50,999 nt of DNA, taken from Syntrophomonadaceae bacterium (GTDB lineage: Bacteria > Bacillota > Dethiobacteria > DTU022). The notes below the pieces were generated by a model. The model was not told the origin of the DNA, searched no databases, and saw only the letters and a list, made by a program, of their open reading frames with translations. The DNA lies in the NCBI GenBank assembly GCA_003554395.1, contig PWGD01000097.1, positions 1-50,999 of the forward strand, written 5' to 3'. The position numbers and the translations under genes are program-made. Positions 8,594 through 19,629 of the stretch are shown in pieces. The stretch's first letter is position 1. Each line of letters begins with the position of its first letter.

Positions 8594-9646
8594 TCAAGGC
8601 TCCCCGATATAAAGGGGGTTGGAGTAGATCCAGGGCCGGGGCCGGCCCCAGCGGGGGCGGTAATAAACTTCGGCCCGGTAAACGCCCGGCCCATCGGGCC
8701 GGTGGACCAGGGCCCTGCCTGGGGTTTCTTCTATAACCCGGCCGTTTTTTAGCAGGCGCAGGAGGGAGCGGTCTAAGGGCGCCTGCAGGTGCAGGCTGAT
8801 CTTTCCCCGGTAGGGCATGGCCGAGCCCATCAAAAACCGCTCGCTGCCCTGTTCTGCATAATAGTAAAAATCACGGCCCGCGGCGAAGCTGTCGAAAGAA
8901 AGGTAGCAGCGCCCAATCTTTAAGGCTTCTAAAATTTGCCTCTTGGCAGTCTTGAAGTCGCCGCTTATTTTTTCAGCCAGGGTAATATAGGTGGTGATGG
9001 TGGAAAATATATAGCGGTAGGTAAAGACCGGCACTTTGATCAGACCGAGGTTGTAAAGTGAGGCGTGGGCGTCGCTGCTGCCGATGACGCTGACCCGGTG
9101 GCCGGCGCCGCTATAACAGTCCCACAGCTCCAGCAGTTCCCGGGGCGGGCTGTCCATAGCCCCTTTGCGGTTAAAAAAGAACCAGTAGAGGGTTTTAAAG
9201 AGGGAGGGGTGGCGGCCGCGCCAGTGCGAGGTATAATTCCATAATTCCAGCCCCGAAAAGCGGAATACCGGCCAGGTTTTCCAGGGATAGGCTTTGCCTT
9301 TTTCCAGGTAGGGGGAGCCCTTTTCGAAGGGGTGGGCGATAAAGCCGAAGCCGCCTGCTTCATTGACCCGGTCGATGACCTGCTGGGGGTTTTCTTCGTT
9401 GGAGGGGACCAGGCTTTTCAGGTCCAGGGCCAGGTAGTGGCTGTGGCGGCGGTTAATTTCCGCCCCCACCAGGACCACCACGCCGTGCCGGATCGCTTCT
9501 TCGGGCAGCCCGGCCAGGGTATCGTGGTCCGAGATGATGATAAAAGCGAGGCCGGCGGCAGAGGCTTCTGCGGCGATCCGCTCAATGGTGCCGGTGCCGT
9601 CGGAATGATGGCTGTGAATGTGGATGTTGCCGGGATAATTATACAT
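8594..9646 (-). CDS. PHP domain metal-dependent phosphoesterase
   Basis: NIHIHSHHSDGTGTIERIAAEA...SDHDTLAG...GFGFIAHPFEKG...IGSSDAH. Confidence 0.9.
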   Translation of the reverse strand: MYNYPGNIHIHSHHSDGTGTIERIAAEASAAGLAFIIISDHDTLAGLPEEAIRHGVVVLVGAEINRRHSHYLALDLKSLVPSNEENPQQVIDRVNEAGGFGFIAHPFEKGSPYLEKGKAYPWKTWPVFRFSGLELWNYTSHWRGRHPSLFKTLYWFFFNRKGAMDSPPRELLELWDCYSGAGHRVSVIGSSDAHASLYNLGLIKVPVFTYRYIFSTITTYITLAEKISGDFKTAKRQILEALKIGRCYLSFDSFAAGRDFYYYAEQGSERFLMGSAMPYRGKISLHLQAPLDRSLLRLLKNGRVIEETPGRALVHRPDGPGVYRAEVYYRPRWGRPRPWIYSNPLYIGEP

Positions 9647-9753
9647 AGCTCTGCCTGCGGGAGCCTAAAACCCCCGCTTATTCCAATCCGGTCCCGGCAG
9701 GGGGCTGCCGGGCCGGCCGGAAACCAGTAGTCCACCTTATGACCTGCTTCCGC

Positions 9754-10398
9754 TTACATCTTGGCCCGCACCACATCTTTAATCTTCATCAGGCGGGTCA
9801 GGGCGCCCCTTTCGCTTTCATCGAGCTTCATGGTAATATACTTAACCGTTTCTTCGAGCCTGGGAATCAAGACATGTTCCAGGGCATTGACCCGGCGGCG
9901 GGTTTTTTCAATTTCTTCCGCCATCAGCTGGACCGACTTTTCCACCTCGGCCAGTTCCATCAGCTGGGGCAATATTTTGGAAAGGGTTTCGATGGAAGTA
10001 TCCAGTTCGGCGGAGGTGTCGACAAAGCCGTAGGGGTAAATACTGCTCTCTTCCGCCCCCCCGGATTGCTCTTCCACCCAGTCGAAGCGGGGCGTATAGA
10101 CGCTCATGATGTTCTGGCGGTGGATATCCAGCCGCAGGACCTTGGTGGGATACATCAGGGCTTCTTCAAGGTTTTCAACCGGCATGACCGCCCGGGCCAG
10201 CAGGAACTTGGCAAAAGCGTCGGTCAGCTCTTTCTCGATATGTTCGCGCAGATCTTTGTTCTTCCGGACCAGGATCATAAACTGGCGGATCAGTTCGTCT
10301 CTTTTGTCTTTTAGCAGTTTGTGGCCCCGCTGGGCCATGGTCAGCCTTTTTTTAAGGCGGTTAAGCTCCATGCGGGTGGGATTGACTCTTATTTCCAT
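9754..10398 (-). CDS. atpD: V-type ATP synthase subunit D
   Basis: MEIRVNPTRMELNRLKKRLTMAQRGHKLLKDKRDELIRQF...RRVNALEHVLIPRLEETVKYI. Confidence 0.96.
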   Translation of the reverse strand: MEIRVNPTRMELNRLKKRLTMAQRGHKLLKDKRDELIRQFMILVRKNKDLREHIEKELTDAFAKFLLARAVMPVENLEEALMYPTKVLRLDIHRQNIMSVYTPRFDWVEEQSGGAEESSIYPYGFVDTSAELDTSIETLSKILPQLMELAEVEKSVQLMAEEIEKTRRRVNALEHVLIPRLEETVKYITMKLDESERGALTRLMKIKDVVRAKM

Positions 10399-10405
10399 CC
10401 GATAT

Positions 10406-11800
10406 CTAATCCTCCTCCCGGCCGGACTCCTGCTCGGGCAGATACTTTTCCAGGAATTCATCGCGCACCCGCTTCAGTTCGATTCGCGGCAGGTGGGCTA
10501 AAAGCTCCCAGCCCAGGTCGAGGGTTTCGATCACGGTGCGATCCTCTTCTTCGCCCTGGGTCACGTAGCGGTCTTCGAATTGATCGGCAAACCTGGAGAA
10601 CTTCTTATCCGCCTCGGAAAGGGCCGCTTCCCCTAAGATGGCAGCCAGCTCCTTGGCTTCTTTGCCCCGGGCGTAAGCGGCGTAAAGCTGGTTCATGTTG
10701 TCGGCATGATCCTCCCGGGTCTGTTCTTCCCCGATCCCTTTGTCTTTCAGCCTGGAAAGAGAGGGCAGGACGTCGATAGGGGGATAGATCCCCTTGCGGG
10801 GCAGTTCCTGGCTTAAAATAATCTGGCCTTCGGTGATATAGCCAGTTAAATCGGGGATGGGGTGGGTCTTGTCGTTTTCGGGCATGGTCAGGATCGGTAG
10901 CTGGGTGATCGATCCGGCCCGGCCCTGGATCCGGCCCGCCCGTTCATAGAGGCTGGCCAGGTCCGTGTAGAGGTAACCGGGATAGCCGCGGCGCCCGGGC
11001 ACCTCTTTGCGGGCGGCCGAAATTTCGCGCAGGGCTTCGGCGTAGTTGGTCATGTCGGTCAGGATCACCAGGACGTGCATGTCCTTTTCGTAGGCCAAAT
11101 ACTCGGCCGCGGTCAGGGCGATGCGGGGGGTGGAAATCCTTTCGATGGCCGGATCGTCGGCCAGGTTGATGAAGAGGATCGAGTGTTCGATGGCGCCGGT
11201 TTTCCGGAAGTCGGTGATAAAGAAATTGGCCTCTTCAAAGGTGATCCCCATGGCGGCAAAAACCACCGCAAACTTGGTTTCCGTGCCCAGCACCTTGGCC
11301 TGGCGGGCAATCTGGGCCGCCAGGTTGGAGTGGGGCAGTCCGGAACTGGAAAAGATAGGCAACTTCTGGCCCCGCACCATGGTGTTCATGCCGTCGATGG
11401 CGGAAACACCGGTCTGGATAAACTCTGAAGGGTAATCGCGGGCGTAGGGGTTGATGGGGAACCCGTTAATGTCGAGCCGCTTATCCGGGATAATTTTGGG
11501 CCCCTGGTCCCGGGGGGTGCCCAGGCCGCTGAAAACCCGGCCCAGCAGATCCATGGAAACCGGGAGCTCGATGGCCTTGCCCTGGAAACGAACTTTCGCC
11601 GACCCGATATTCAGGCCGGTGGAGCCTTCAAAAATCTGGACCAGGGCCCTGTCGCGGTCCACCTCCAGGACCTGGCCGCGCCGGATATCGCCTCCGGGCA
11701 GTTCAATTTCGACCAGCTCATTGTATTTTATGCCTTCCACCTGTTCAACCAGCATCAGCGGTCCGGCTACATCGGCAATAGTTTTATATTCTTTAAGCAT
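10406..11800 (-). CDS. atpB: V-type ATP synthase subunit B
   Basis: [21 protein letters not shown]...; [14 protein letters not shown]; adjacent to subunits A and D. Confidence 0.97.
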   Translation of the reverse strand: MLKEYKTIADVAGPLMLVEQVEGIKYNELVEIELPGGDIRRGQVLEVDRDRALVQIFEGSTGLNIGSAKVRFQGKAIELPVSMDLLGRVFSGLGTPRDQGPKIIPDKRLDINGFPINPYARDYPSEFIQTGVSAIDGMNTMVRGQKLPIFSSSGLPHSNLAAQIARQAKVLGTETKFAVVFAAMGITFEEANFFITDFRKTGAIEHSILFINLADDPAIERISTPRIALTAAEYLAYEKDMHVLVILTDMTNYAEALREISAARKEVPGRRGYPGYLYTDLASLYERAGRIQGRAGSITQLPILTMPENDKTHPIPDLTGYITEGQIILSQELPRKGIYPPIDVLPSLSRLKDKGIGEEQTREDHADNMNQLYAAYARGKEAKELAAILGEAALSEADKKFSRFADQFEDRYVTQGEEEDRTVIETLDLGWELLAHLPRIELKRVRDEFLEKYLPEQESGREED

Positions 11801-13577
11801 CTTCTTCCCCTCCTTCGCCGGCAAACGGGACGAGCTGTTCTTTTATTTCCTTCTTTATTTGGTCCATATCTTCAATATTTTCTTCCGGGATGTAACGGGC
11901 TCGGGCGATCCTTTCCCGCGCCTTAACCGTAAACAGTTTTTCCAGGTCCAGATCGATTTCCGCTTTCTCAATGACCGCTCCGGCTTCATGATGGTAGGTC
12001 AGGATCAGGTCCATCATTTTAAACTGCTTCTCCAGGGAGCTGTAGGTATCGACTTCATGCATGGCGTTCTGATGCAGGAAATCCTCCCGCAGCGATTTGG
12101 AGGTCTCCAGGACCAGCCTTTCCTTGGCGGACAGGGCGTCTACGCCGACCAGGCGCACAATCTCTTCCAGTTCAGCTTCTTCCTGGAGCAGGCGCATCGC
12201 TTCTTTGCGCATGTCGTTCCACTGTTCGCCGATGGTTTCCCGGAAGTAGGGGGCCACATTGTCTAAGTAAAGGGAATAACTGAGCAGCCAGTTAATGGCC
12301 GGGAAGTGGCGCCGGTAGGCCAGAGAAGCATCGAGCCCCCAGAACACCTTTACAATCCGCAGGGTACCCTGGGATACCGGTTCCGAAAGGTCGCCGCCCG
12401 GAGGGGAGACCGCACCGACCAGGGTCAGGGCGCCTTCTCGTTCATCACTGCCCAGGCATATGGTCCGCCCGGAACGCTCATAAAAATCGGCCAGGCGGGA
12501 GCCCAGGTAGGCGGGGTAGCCTTCTTCGCCGGGCATTTCTTCCAGGCGGCCCGACATTTCGCGGAGCGCCTCGGCCCAGCGGGAAGTGGAGTCAGCCATC
12601 AGGGCCACGCTGTAACCCATGTCCCGGAAATACTCGGCAATGGTGATGCCGGTGTAAATTGAAGCCTCCCGGGCCGCAACGGGCATATTGGAGGTGTTGG
12701 CAATCAGGACCGTCCGCTTCATCAGGGGCTCGCCGGACTTGGGGTCCTGCAGCTCCGGGAACTCCAGGAGCACGTCGGTCATCTCGTTGCCCCGTTCTCC
12801 ACACCCGATGTAGACGACGATTTCCGCGTCGGCCCACTTGGCGAGCTGGTGCTGGGTGACCGTTTTTCCGCTGCCGAAGGGGCCGGGAATGCAGGCCGTC
12901 CCGCCCTTGGCCACGGGGAAAAAAGTATCCAGGATCCGCTGGCCGGTAATCATGGGAATGTGGGGGCCCATTTTATCTTTGTAGGGGCGTCCTTTACGGA
13001 TCGGCCACCGCTGCATCATGGTCACCTCGACGTCCCCGTTGTCAGTTTCGATCACGGCCACTCCATCGGTTACGGTGAATTCACCGGCCTTGATTTCTTT
13101 AACCTTGCCCTCGCCGCTGGTGGGCGGGACCATGATCCGGTGTTCCACGATGGTGGTTTCCCGGACCGTGCCGAGGATATCGCCGGCCTGGACCTGGTCG
13201 CCTTCCTTGACTTTGGGCTCAAATTTCCATTTGCGTTCGCGATCCAGGGCGTGAATTTCCACTCCGCGGGTAATGTAGTCGCCCACTTTTGCTTTGATGC
13301 CATCCAAAGGGCGCTGGATCCCGTCAAAAAACGATTCGATCATGCCGGGCCCCAGCTCCACGCTGAGTGGTTCGCCGGTGGTATAGACCGGTTCGCCGGG
13401 CCCAATGCCCCCGGTTTCCTCATAAACCTGTATGGAGGCCTGGTCGCCGCGCAGTTCGATAATCTCGCCCATCAGGCGGGCTTCACTGACTCTGACCATA
13501 TCATACATCCGGGCGTCTACCATGTTGTCTGCCACAACAAGGGGGCCGGATACCTTTACAATCTTTCCAACGTCCAA
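11793..13577 (-). CDS. atpA: V-type ATP synthase catalytic subunit A
   Basis: P-loop [42 protein letters not shown]. Likely TTG start at 13577, after the end of subunit F. Confidence 0.97.
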   Translation of the reverse strand: MDVGKIVKVSGPLVVADNMVDARMYDMVRVSEARLMGEIIELRGDQASIQVYEETGGIGPGEPVYTTGEPLSVELGPGMIESFFDGIQRPLDGIKAKVGDYITRGVEIHALDRERKWKFEPKVKEGDQVQAGDILGTVRETTIVEHRIMVPPTSGEGKVKEIKAGEFTVTDGVAVIETDNGDVEVTMMQRWPIRKGRPYKDKMGPHIPMITGQRILDTFFPVAKGGTACIPGPFGSGKTVTQHQLAKWADAEIVVYIGCGERGNEMTDVLLEFPELQDPKSGEPLMKRTVLIANTSNMPVAAREASIYTGITIAEYFRDMGYSVALMADSTSRWAEALREMSGRLEEMPGEEGYPAYLGSRLADFYERSGRTICLGSDEREGALTLVGAVSPPGGDLSEPVSQGTLRIVKVFWGLDASLAYRRHFPAINWLLSYSLYLDNVAPYFRETIGEQWNDMRKEAMRLLQEEAELEEIVRLVGVDALSAKERLVLETSKSLREDFLHQNAMHEVDTYSSLEKQFKMMDLILTYHHEAGAVIEKAEIDLDLEKLFTVKARERIARARYIPEENIEDMDQIKKEIKEQLVPFAGEGGEEDA

Positions 13578-13581
13578 GTTA

Positions 13582-13911
13582 TCAACCTTCTTTCCTGAAC
13601 AGAATATCGGCGCCGATCGCTTTTTCCACATTGCTCCTGATCTGCTCAATGCCAATCCCCTGGGTGCCCCTGCTATTTGGGATTAAAACGACCGCCGGTA
13701 AATAACGTTTGTGCATTTCATTAATAACATCTTCCATGCCCTGGGCCAATGCTTCGGTGATAAAAATTACCCCGTATTGATCTGAAACCAGCTTTTTCAT
13801 GGTATCCAGCGCCGCCTGGGTGCTGGTTACCGGAAAAGTATCCACGCCGATGGTTTTAAACCCGAGGATGGAGTCTTTATCGCCGATGACGGCAATTTTA
13901 TACGTAGACAT
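13582..13911 (-). CDS. atpF: V-type ATP synthase subunit F
   Basis: [28 protein letters not shown]...[11 protein letters not shown]; operon context. Confidence 0.93.
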   Translation of the reverse strand: MSTYKIAVIGDKDSILGFKTIGVDTFPVTSTQAALDTMKKLVSDQYGVIFITEALAQGMEDVINEMHKRYLPAVVLIPNSRGTQGIGIEQIRSNVEKAIGADILFRKEG

Positions 13912-14902
13912 CACGAATTCGCTCCCTGATTGATTCGGCAGGCAGCTGATTGATCTTGCCCACCAAAACAATGCGGATATTTTTTATCTCAATTTCCTTG
14001 GCCCACAGATAGCCAACCAGGGGCTCCACTCCGAAGGGCACCCACTTGCCTTCCCTGAGGTAGGCGGTGATATAATTATCTGATAATTTTTCTAACAGCG
14101 AGGCGGACCCTTTTTCCGACCATTCCCGCACTCCTTCACCGACCAGATCGGCATAATCGCTGATGTCCAGCATGGAGATCAGTGATTCTAAGGGTTCTTC
14201 AATCATGGCCGCCAGCTTTTCCACAGCCAGGGTTCCTTTAGGGAGCAGGACTCTTGATAAAAAGTCCCGGCTCAGGCCCATCTGCTTAACCCGGATCAGG
14301 GTTTTCAGGTTGGTCAGATCAATCTGCCTGACGAACAAACCCTCCAGAAAGGGGGCCTGGCGTTCCCTGGCCTCCTCAATGAGCTGATCGTAGAGAACCC
14401 GGTCTAAAATTAAATCAACGATCTGGGGATCGCGGTTGACCATAAAATCTTCGATGATCTGATTGGCGGCCCGGCGCAGCTTTTCCGGCAGGAGCAGGAA
14501 GTCGTCTTCAGTGACGGCATTTTCCAGTTTGGCCAGCTCCACCGATCCGACCGGGATCAAGAGATCGCTGGTAATCCCCAGGAACCTGGCTTTAAACAAT
14601 ACTTTCAGGTTATGAATATCATAACGCAGGGCCAGCATGCCGATCAGCTCCGGAAGGGGGCTGATTTTCATGACTAAATTAAAAACATACCTTAACTCGT
14701 CGGCCAGTACTGTTTCGAAATTATGGATATCATCCAGTTCGGCCAAAGCGGCGGCATAGCCGGATTCTGAAAGGACTTTCAAGGCTTCTTCGCCCGTGGA
14801 GGCATTAATCATCCGCTCAAACTGGCCCTGCTCAAGCAGGTGCGTTTCCAGGGCTTTGACCCGCGCCACCGCATAGCCATAAATTGTATCATCAATGAGC
14901 AT
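13898..14902 (-). CDS. atpC: V-type ATP synthase subunit C (AC39)
   Basis: YGYAVARVKALETHLL...; ends AKEIEIKNIRIVLVGKINQLPAESIRERIR. Confidence 0.95.
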   Translation of the reverse strand: MLIDDTIYGYAVARVKALETHLLEQGQFERMINASTGEEALKVLSESGYAAALAELDDIHNFETVLADELRYVFNLVMKISPLPELIGMLALRYDIHNLKVLFKARFLGITSDLLIPVGSVELAKLENAVTEDDFLLLPEKLRRAANQIIEDFMVNRDPQIVDLILDRVLYDQLIEEARERQAPFLEGLFVRQIDLTNLKTLIRVKQMGLSRDFLSRVLLPKGTLAVEKLAAMIEEPLESLISMLDISDYADLVGEGVREWSEKGSASLLEKLSDNYITAYLREGKWVPFGVEPLVGYLWAKEIEIKNIRIVLVGKINQLPAESIRERIRDVYV

Positions 14903-14940
14903 TTATTCCGGCTCTCCTTTCCTGGAGGAAAGCTTCCCGA

Positions 14941-15552
14941 TCATTTAAAAAGCAGCTCCGCTACTTCATATTCCAGTTCATCCCTTTTTATTTCCAGTAA
15001 GGTTTCAAATGAACAGTTAATCTCCACTCCGCCGCTGTGGAGGATAAAACCGCCCTTGATAATCCTGGTTTCCCGGGACAGCTCCAGTTCACCTTTTTTT
15101 CCGCTGTCGGCCAGGCTTTTGTTGATCTCCTTCCAAAAGTGATCCGTAATCTTTTCCTGATCGCGGCTGTTAAAAATGACCGTTTCGGTGCCGGTTTCGG
15201 CCGTTTCCAGGATCAGATCATGAATGACGGAAAGGTAGGTTTCGTCGTCCAGGCCGATCAACTCATCCAGGGCTTTTTGAAAAGCTTCGCCAATCATCTC
15301 CTGTTTGGCGGTCAAAAGATCTTTGCGCGCTTCCATCTGGGCCATACCGATGATGCGGCCCTTTTGCTCGGCAGCCGTTTTGCGGGACTGCTCCAGGATG
15401 TGTTCTTTTCTTCGTTCAGCCCTGTCTTTGGCTTCAGATATAACCGCTTCCGCTTTTTCAGAGGCCTCGGCATTAATTGACTCGGCCCTGGCCTGCGCGT
15501 CATCCAGGACACGCTGGACGATCCTGTCCGCTCCTTCTTTCAAACCTCTCAC
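14941..15552 (-). CDS. atpE: V-type ATP synthase subunit E
   Basis: Coiled-coil N-terminus and GGFILHSGGVEINCSFETLLE; operon position. Confidence 0.93.
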   Translation of the reverse strand: MRGLKEGADRIVQRVLDDAQARAESINAEASEKAEAVISEAKDRAERRKEHILEQSRKTAAEQKGRIIGMAQMEARKDLLTAKQEMIGEAFQKALDELIGLDDETYLSVIHDLILETAETGTETVIFNSRDQEKITDHFWKEINKSLADSGKKGELELSRETRIIKGGFILHSGGVEINCSFETLLEIKRDELEYEVAELLFK

Positions 15553-15570
15553 TCCTTTACGCGGCCGGCT

Positions 15571-16041
15571 TTATACATCTATACCGAACAGCATTAAGAT
15601 TGTGGCCAGCAGGGCAAATACGGCGTAAGTTTCGACCATAACTGCATAGACGATGCCTTTGCCCAGTTCTTCCGGCCTCTTGGCGATCAAATTTATCGAC
15701 GAGGCCAGGACGCGGCCCTGGTAGATACCGGAGCTAAAACCGGCAATGGCAATCGGCAGCGCCGCCATCAGGTAGGCATAACCTTGATAGGCGGTCAGCT
15801 CGATTAGCTCTTCGCCAACGATGCCGATATCCTGCATAATTAAAAATCCGGCCAGGAGCCCGTAAATACCCTGGGTGCCGGGGAGGGCCTGCAGTAAAAG
15901 GGTTTGCCCAAATTTGTCGGGGTCCTCTGAAATCAATCCGCAGGCGCTCTGACCCACAATACCGATCCCGATTGCGGAACCGCTCCCGGCCAAACCCACC
16001 GCCAGGGCCACCCCCAGCATTGCTATTGCAATTCCTTCCAT
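15571..16041 (-). CDS. atpK: V-type ATP synthase membrane rotor subunit K, duplicated hairpin
   Basis: 156 aa, four TM segments; QALPGTQGIYG in repeat 1, GIYQGR and VETYAVFALL in repeat 2. Confidence 0.96.
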   Translation of the reverse strand: MEGIAIAMLGVALAVGLAGSGSAIGIGIVGQSACGLISEDPDKFGQTLLLQALPGTQGIYGLLAGFLIMQDIGIVGEELIELTAYQGYAYLMAALPIAIAGFSSGIYQGRVLASSINLIAKRPEELGKGIVYAVMVETYAVFALLATILMLFGIDV

Positions 16042-16167
16042 TTCGTTAAAAAGCCTCCTTTTTGTTCAAACTACGTTCAAGCAACTTGGCGCTATCAATA
16101 GCTCATTTATGATTGATCAGGAATCAGGAATGGCAGCCGGCATCAGAAACCACCCTTCATCCCGGCT

Positions 16168-18117
16168 TTAACTTTTTTCATGTTCCACAATATCGACATA
16201 ATTATTTTTAACCCGGAAAGGTTGGAACGACCTTCCCCCGCCTTCGAAGAACTTGTTGAAAAACTCTAAGTACTGCAGGCGGCTGGTGTGCACATAGGAA
16301 CTCAGGGTGCTGATAATCATATTGAAGAAATGGCCAATGGTGAGGATGATGACCATGATCACATAACCGATGATCGATCCGGCCGCCAGATCTCCGACCG
16401 AATTGACGACCATGCCGATCACTACCGAGGCCAGCCCTAAGGCGAACAAGCGGGAATAGGAAAGCACGTCGCTTAAATACTGGGTGACGTTGTAAAGGCT
16501 GAGCAGGCCGCTGAAAAATTTCAGGATAATGCTGCTCTGAGAACGGCCCTGGGTTAAGACCAGGCCGGCGGCCCCTCCCACCGTCATCCACAGGCCGAAA
16601 GGAGAAATCCCGGCTATCAGCAGGATCAGGCCGTTTAAAAATATGAACCAGAAGCCCTGATCATATAAGGCATCCCAGGGCTTGCCGCCCTTAATGTTGC
16701 GGTAGGCCTGCAGGCTCATGCCAAAATAGACCTGGAACAGGCCGATGGCCAGGGCGGCAATTAACATGGTCATCGGTTCTTTCAAGGGATCAAATAACAG
16801 GGGCGGCAGGTCGATCAGGTCGCCAAAATAACCGCCCAGCAGGATTCCAAAGGCAAAGGCGGAAATTCCGCCCAGCATTAAAAGTTTTAAGAGCTGCTTC
16901 CCGGAATCACCCAGGGTAAGTTTGCGATACAGGTAAAAGGCAAGCAGGCCCAGCAGGATCCCGTAGCCGGCATCGGAGAGGCAGATCCCGAAGAAGAGGA
17001 AAAAAAACGGGGCCATAAAGGGGGTGGGATCTAGCTCCTGTCTTTTAGGGGTGCTGTAGAGCTTGGTCACCACTTCGTACGGTTCTGCGGGGCCGGTGTT
17101 ATGCAACAGGACCGGCACGTCTTCCCCGGGCTCGGGGTCGCGGGAAGCCAGGACTGCCGTTTCGGTCTGATCGGAAATCAAAACCTCCAGGTCGCCCAGC
17201 ACCGGGACGGGCACCCAGCCTTCCAGCAGGAAGCTGTTATCGGTGCAGGCCAAATTGGAGACGGCCTGCTGCTTATCATATTCATTGTCCATGTAGTCGT
17301 AGCAGGCCATCAGCATGGGCCGGTGCACGAGCAGTTCTTCCACATCGCTTAGGGCGGCGCTTCTTTCCTCTTTCAGCTTTTTTAGCTTGTCATTTAGAGC
17401 ATTAATGATCTCAGACGGGGTCCCGGTGACATCGGGGAAGCTGACCCTGGTCACCGCCCTGGCCCTGAACAGTTCATCTATGGCCTCTTTTTCTTCCGCC
17501 AGGGCGGAGAAGAAGAAATAGGCCTCTTCATCATCGGAATAAACTTCATCCAGGCAATATTCGCTTATCTTCTCCGTAAGGGCTTCCTGCAGGGGGCCGT
17601 ACTGGTCGGCCGGCACTATATACAGGTCCATCATGGCCCACTGGCCTGTTTCAATCTCTTCCAGGGGCAGGTCGAGAGAGGCCCAGGGGCGGAGATCTTC
17701 GATTAAATTTTGGGACTGGGTTTCTTCGTTGCGAATACGGACCAGCTTTTCTTCCGCCTGGCGGCAGGCCCGGTGAATAGCTTCGACCTGATCGAGGTTC
17801 TCGGTATGGCTTTTAAACTGGTCCGGGGTCAAATCAAGCCTGCTGCCCGTAAATTGTTCGATCATACTTTTGCGGATCGGGAAGTGGCGCTGGAAAAAAT
17901 CGAGGCAAAAGCGGATATCGCTGCGCCGGGCATCGAGATCGGAAATATCTTCAGGAGGTTGGGCCGGTTCAAGGAGGGTTTGGAATTCCTGCCATCCCTG
18001 GCCTGATTTAACGTCAAGTATTTCCACGGTGCCCATGTCGTGCAGGAGATTGAAAATTTTTCCCCTTTCCTGGCGATGCCCCAGGATGTAGACTTTTTTC
18101 ATCTCAATGATCGGCAT
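16168..18117 (-). CDS. atpI: V-type ATP synthase subunit I
   Basis: 649 aa; soluble N-terminal half and multi-TM C-terminal half; FLFFGICLSDAGYG; DVLSYSRLFALGLAS. Confidence 0.96.
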   Translation of the reverse strand: MPIIEMKKVYILGHRQERGKIFNLLHDMGTVEILDVKSGQGWQEFQTLLEPAQPPEDISDLDARRSDIRFCLDFFQRHFPIRKSMIEQFTGSRLDLTPDQFKSHTENLDQVEAIHRACRQAEEKLVRIRNEETQSQNLIEDLRPWASLDLPLEEIETGQWAMMDLYIVPADQYGPLQEALTEKISEYCLDEVYSDDEEAYFFFSALAEEKEAIDELFRARAVTRVSFPDVTGTPSEIINALNDKLKKLKEERSAALSDVEELLVHRPMLMACYDYMDNEYDKQQAVSNLACTDNSFLLEGWVPVPVLGDLEVLISDQTETAVLASRDPEPGEDVPVLLHNTGPAEPYEVVTKLYSTPKRQELDPTPFMAPFFFLFFGICLSDAGYGILLGLLAFYLYRKLTLGDSGKQLLKLLMLGGISAFAFGILLGGYFGDLIDLPPLLFDPLKEPMTMLIAALAIGLFQVYFGMSLQAYRNIKGGKPWDALYDQGFWFIFLNGLILLIAGISPFGLWMTVGGAAGLVLTQGRSQSSIILKFFSGLLSLYNVTQYLSDVLSYSRLFALGLASVVIGMVVNSVGDLAAGSIIGYVIMVIILTIGHFFNMIISTLSSYVHTSRLQYLEFFNKFFEGGGRSFQPFRVKNNYVDIVEHEKS

Positions 18118-18430
18118 CAGTTTTCACAACCTTGTCTTTGATCAAGGCTACGGCCTCCGGTATGCGCTCCGCAGCTTTTGCTTTTAACTGCTTGATTTCT
18201 TCTTCCATTTCTTGGACCAGCGGTTTTGATTCGGACCTGGCTTCTTCTTCAGCCTGTTTGATTAAGGCCCTGGCCTCCTCTTCCGCTTCGGCGACTGTTT
18301 TTTCCATGATCTCTTCCGCCTGGGCCTGGGCCTCTTTCTTCTTTCTGCGGGCTTCCTGTTGGGCCTCACGGACGATCGATTCAGCCTTACTTTCGGCTTC
18401 TTTAATCGATTTTACCAGTTCCACAGTCAA
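18104..18430 (-). CDS. V-type ATP synthase stalk subunit (G/H type)
   Basis: 108-aa A/E/K/R-rich coiled coil overlapping the start of subunit I. Confidence 0.85.
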   Translation of the reverse strand: MTVELVKSIKEAESKAESIVREAQQEARRKKKEAQAQAEEIMEKTVAEAEEEARALIKQAEEEARSESKPLVQEMEEEIKQLKAKAAERIPEAVALIKDKVVKTDADH

Positions 18431-18662
18431 CGACTTTCACCACCTGTCACTTGATTACTGCCCGGGAGCGATTATTATATGCTGGTCTGAACTGGAAAGG
18501 GGCGGGCCTGGCCAGCACCCTTGCTGGGCTCCTGCAGCGCTATCGGTTGAGCGGTAATTTTTACAGATACTTTATTAGTTAATTTGAACAATTTGTAATA
18601 GATTAAAAATATAATAAATTAGCAGACATTTTAAACATTAAGAAGTTAACATTCGGCAAATA

Positions 18663-19109
18663 TTATACTATAAAATTAACGGCAATGCCAGCTTCAGAAA
18701 ATATTTTTTTGGCCAACTGGTCAGGGTAATTGTCGCTCAGGAGGAGGGAGGTCACTCCGGCATTGATCAGCATCTTGGCGCAAACCGCACAGGGATAGTG
18801 GGTGCAGTACAAAACAGAGCCTTTGATGGCCACGCCGTGGACGGCGGCCTGGATAATGGCGTTTTGCTCGGCGTGAAGCCCCCTGCATAGCTCGTGCCTT
18901 TCTCCGGAGGGGATCTGCCTCTCCTGCCGGATACAGCCCACTTCCTCGCAGTGGGGCAGGCCGCCGGGGGCCCCGTTATAGCCGGTGGCCAGGATCCTTT
19001 TGTCCAAAACCAGGAGCGCTCCTACCTGCCGTCTCATGCAGGTGGAGCGGGAAGCGACAACAACGGCGATCCGCATAAAATAATGGTCCCAATCCGGCCG
19101 GTCTATCAA
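18663..19109 (-). CDS. Deoxycytidylate (dCMP) deaminase, ComEB-like
   Basis: HAEQNAI and [14 protein letters not shown] zinc motifs; [16 protein letters not shown]. Confidence 0.95.
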   Translation of the reverse strand: MIDRPDWDHYFMRIAVVVASRSTCMRRQVGALLVLDKRILATGYNGAPGGLPHCEEVGCIRQERQIPSGERHELCRGLHAEQNAIIQAAVHGVAIKGSVLYCTHYPCAVCAKMLINAGVTSLLLSDNYPDQLAKKIFSEAGIAVNFIV

Positions 19110-19166
19110 GCGAAACCCCCTGACTATGATCGGGGCTGGATCTAAATCCAGGCCCCGGGTTTGGTT

Positions 19167-19604
19167 TTATGTTTCCATTTGCTCAATTTTATGGAGGCGG
19201 TTGCTGTGCCGGCCGCCGCTGAAGGATGAATTTAAAAACTGATCGACAATGGCCAGGGCCAGGCCCGGTCCGATCACCCGCGATCCCATGGTCAGGATGT
19301 TGGCATTATTATGTTCCCGGGCGCATCTGGCAGAATAGGGTTCCCCGCATAAAGCGGCCCTGATCCCGGCCTTTTTATTGGCGGCAATGGACATGCCGAT
19401 TCCGGTACCGCAGATCAGGATACCGTAGCCGCATGCACCGGACTGGACGGCCGAAGTTACTGCCGCGGCAAGGTCCGGGTAATCGGCGCTTTCTTCAGAG
19501 AAAACACCGAAATCCTGCCAGCTGTGGCCGGCAGCCTCCAGGTGCGAGCCAACCTGCTCTTTTAAGCGGAAACCGGCATGATCACTGCCCAGCGCTATTT
19601 TCAT
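19167..19604 (-). CDS. rpiB: Ribose-5-phosphate isomerase B
   Basis: MKIALGSDHAGFRLKEQV...GILICGTGIGMSIAANKKAGIRAALC. Confidence 0.97.
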   Translation of the reverse strand: MKIALGSDHAGFRLKEQVGSHLEAAGHSWQDFGVFSEESADYPDLAAAVTSAVQSGACGYGILICGTGIGMSIAANKKAGIRAALCGEPYSARCAREHNNANILTMGSRVIGPGLALAIVDQFLNSSFSGGRHSNRLHKIEQMET

Positions 19605-19629
19605 GATCTTCCCTTCCTTCTTTCTTTCC

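Noticed and set aside
9739-13598. Long plus-strand ORFs over the V-ATPase genes (191, 271 and 249 aa)
   Set aside because: Antisense shadows of strongly supported V-ATPase D, B and A genes; compositionally odd translations with no recognisable family.
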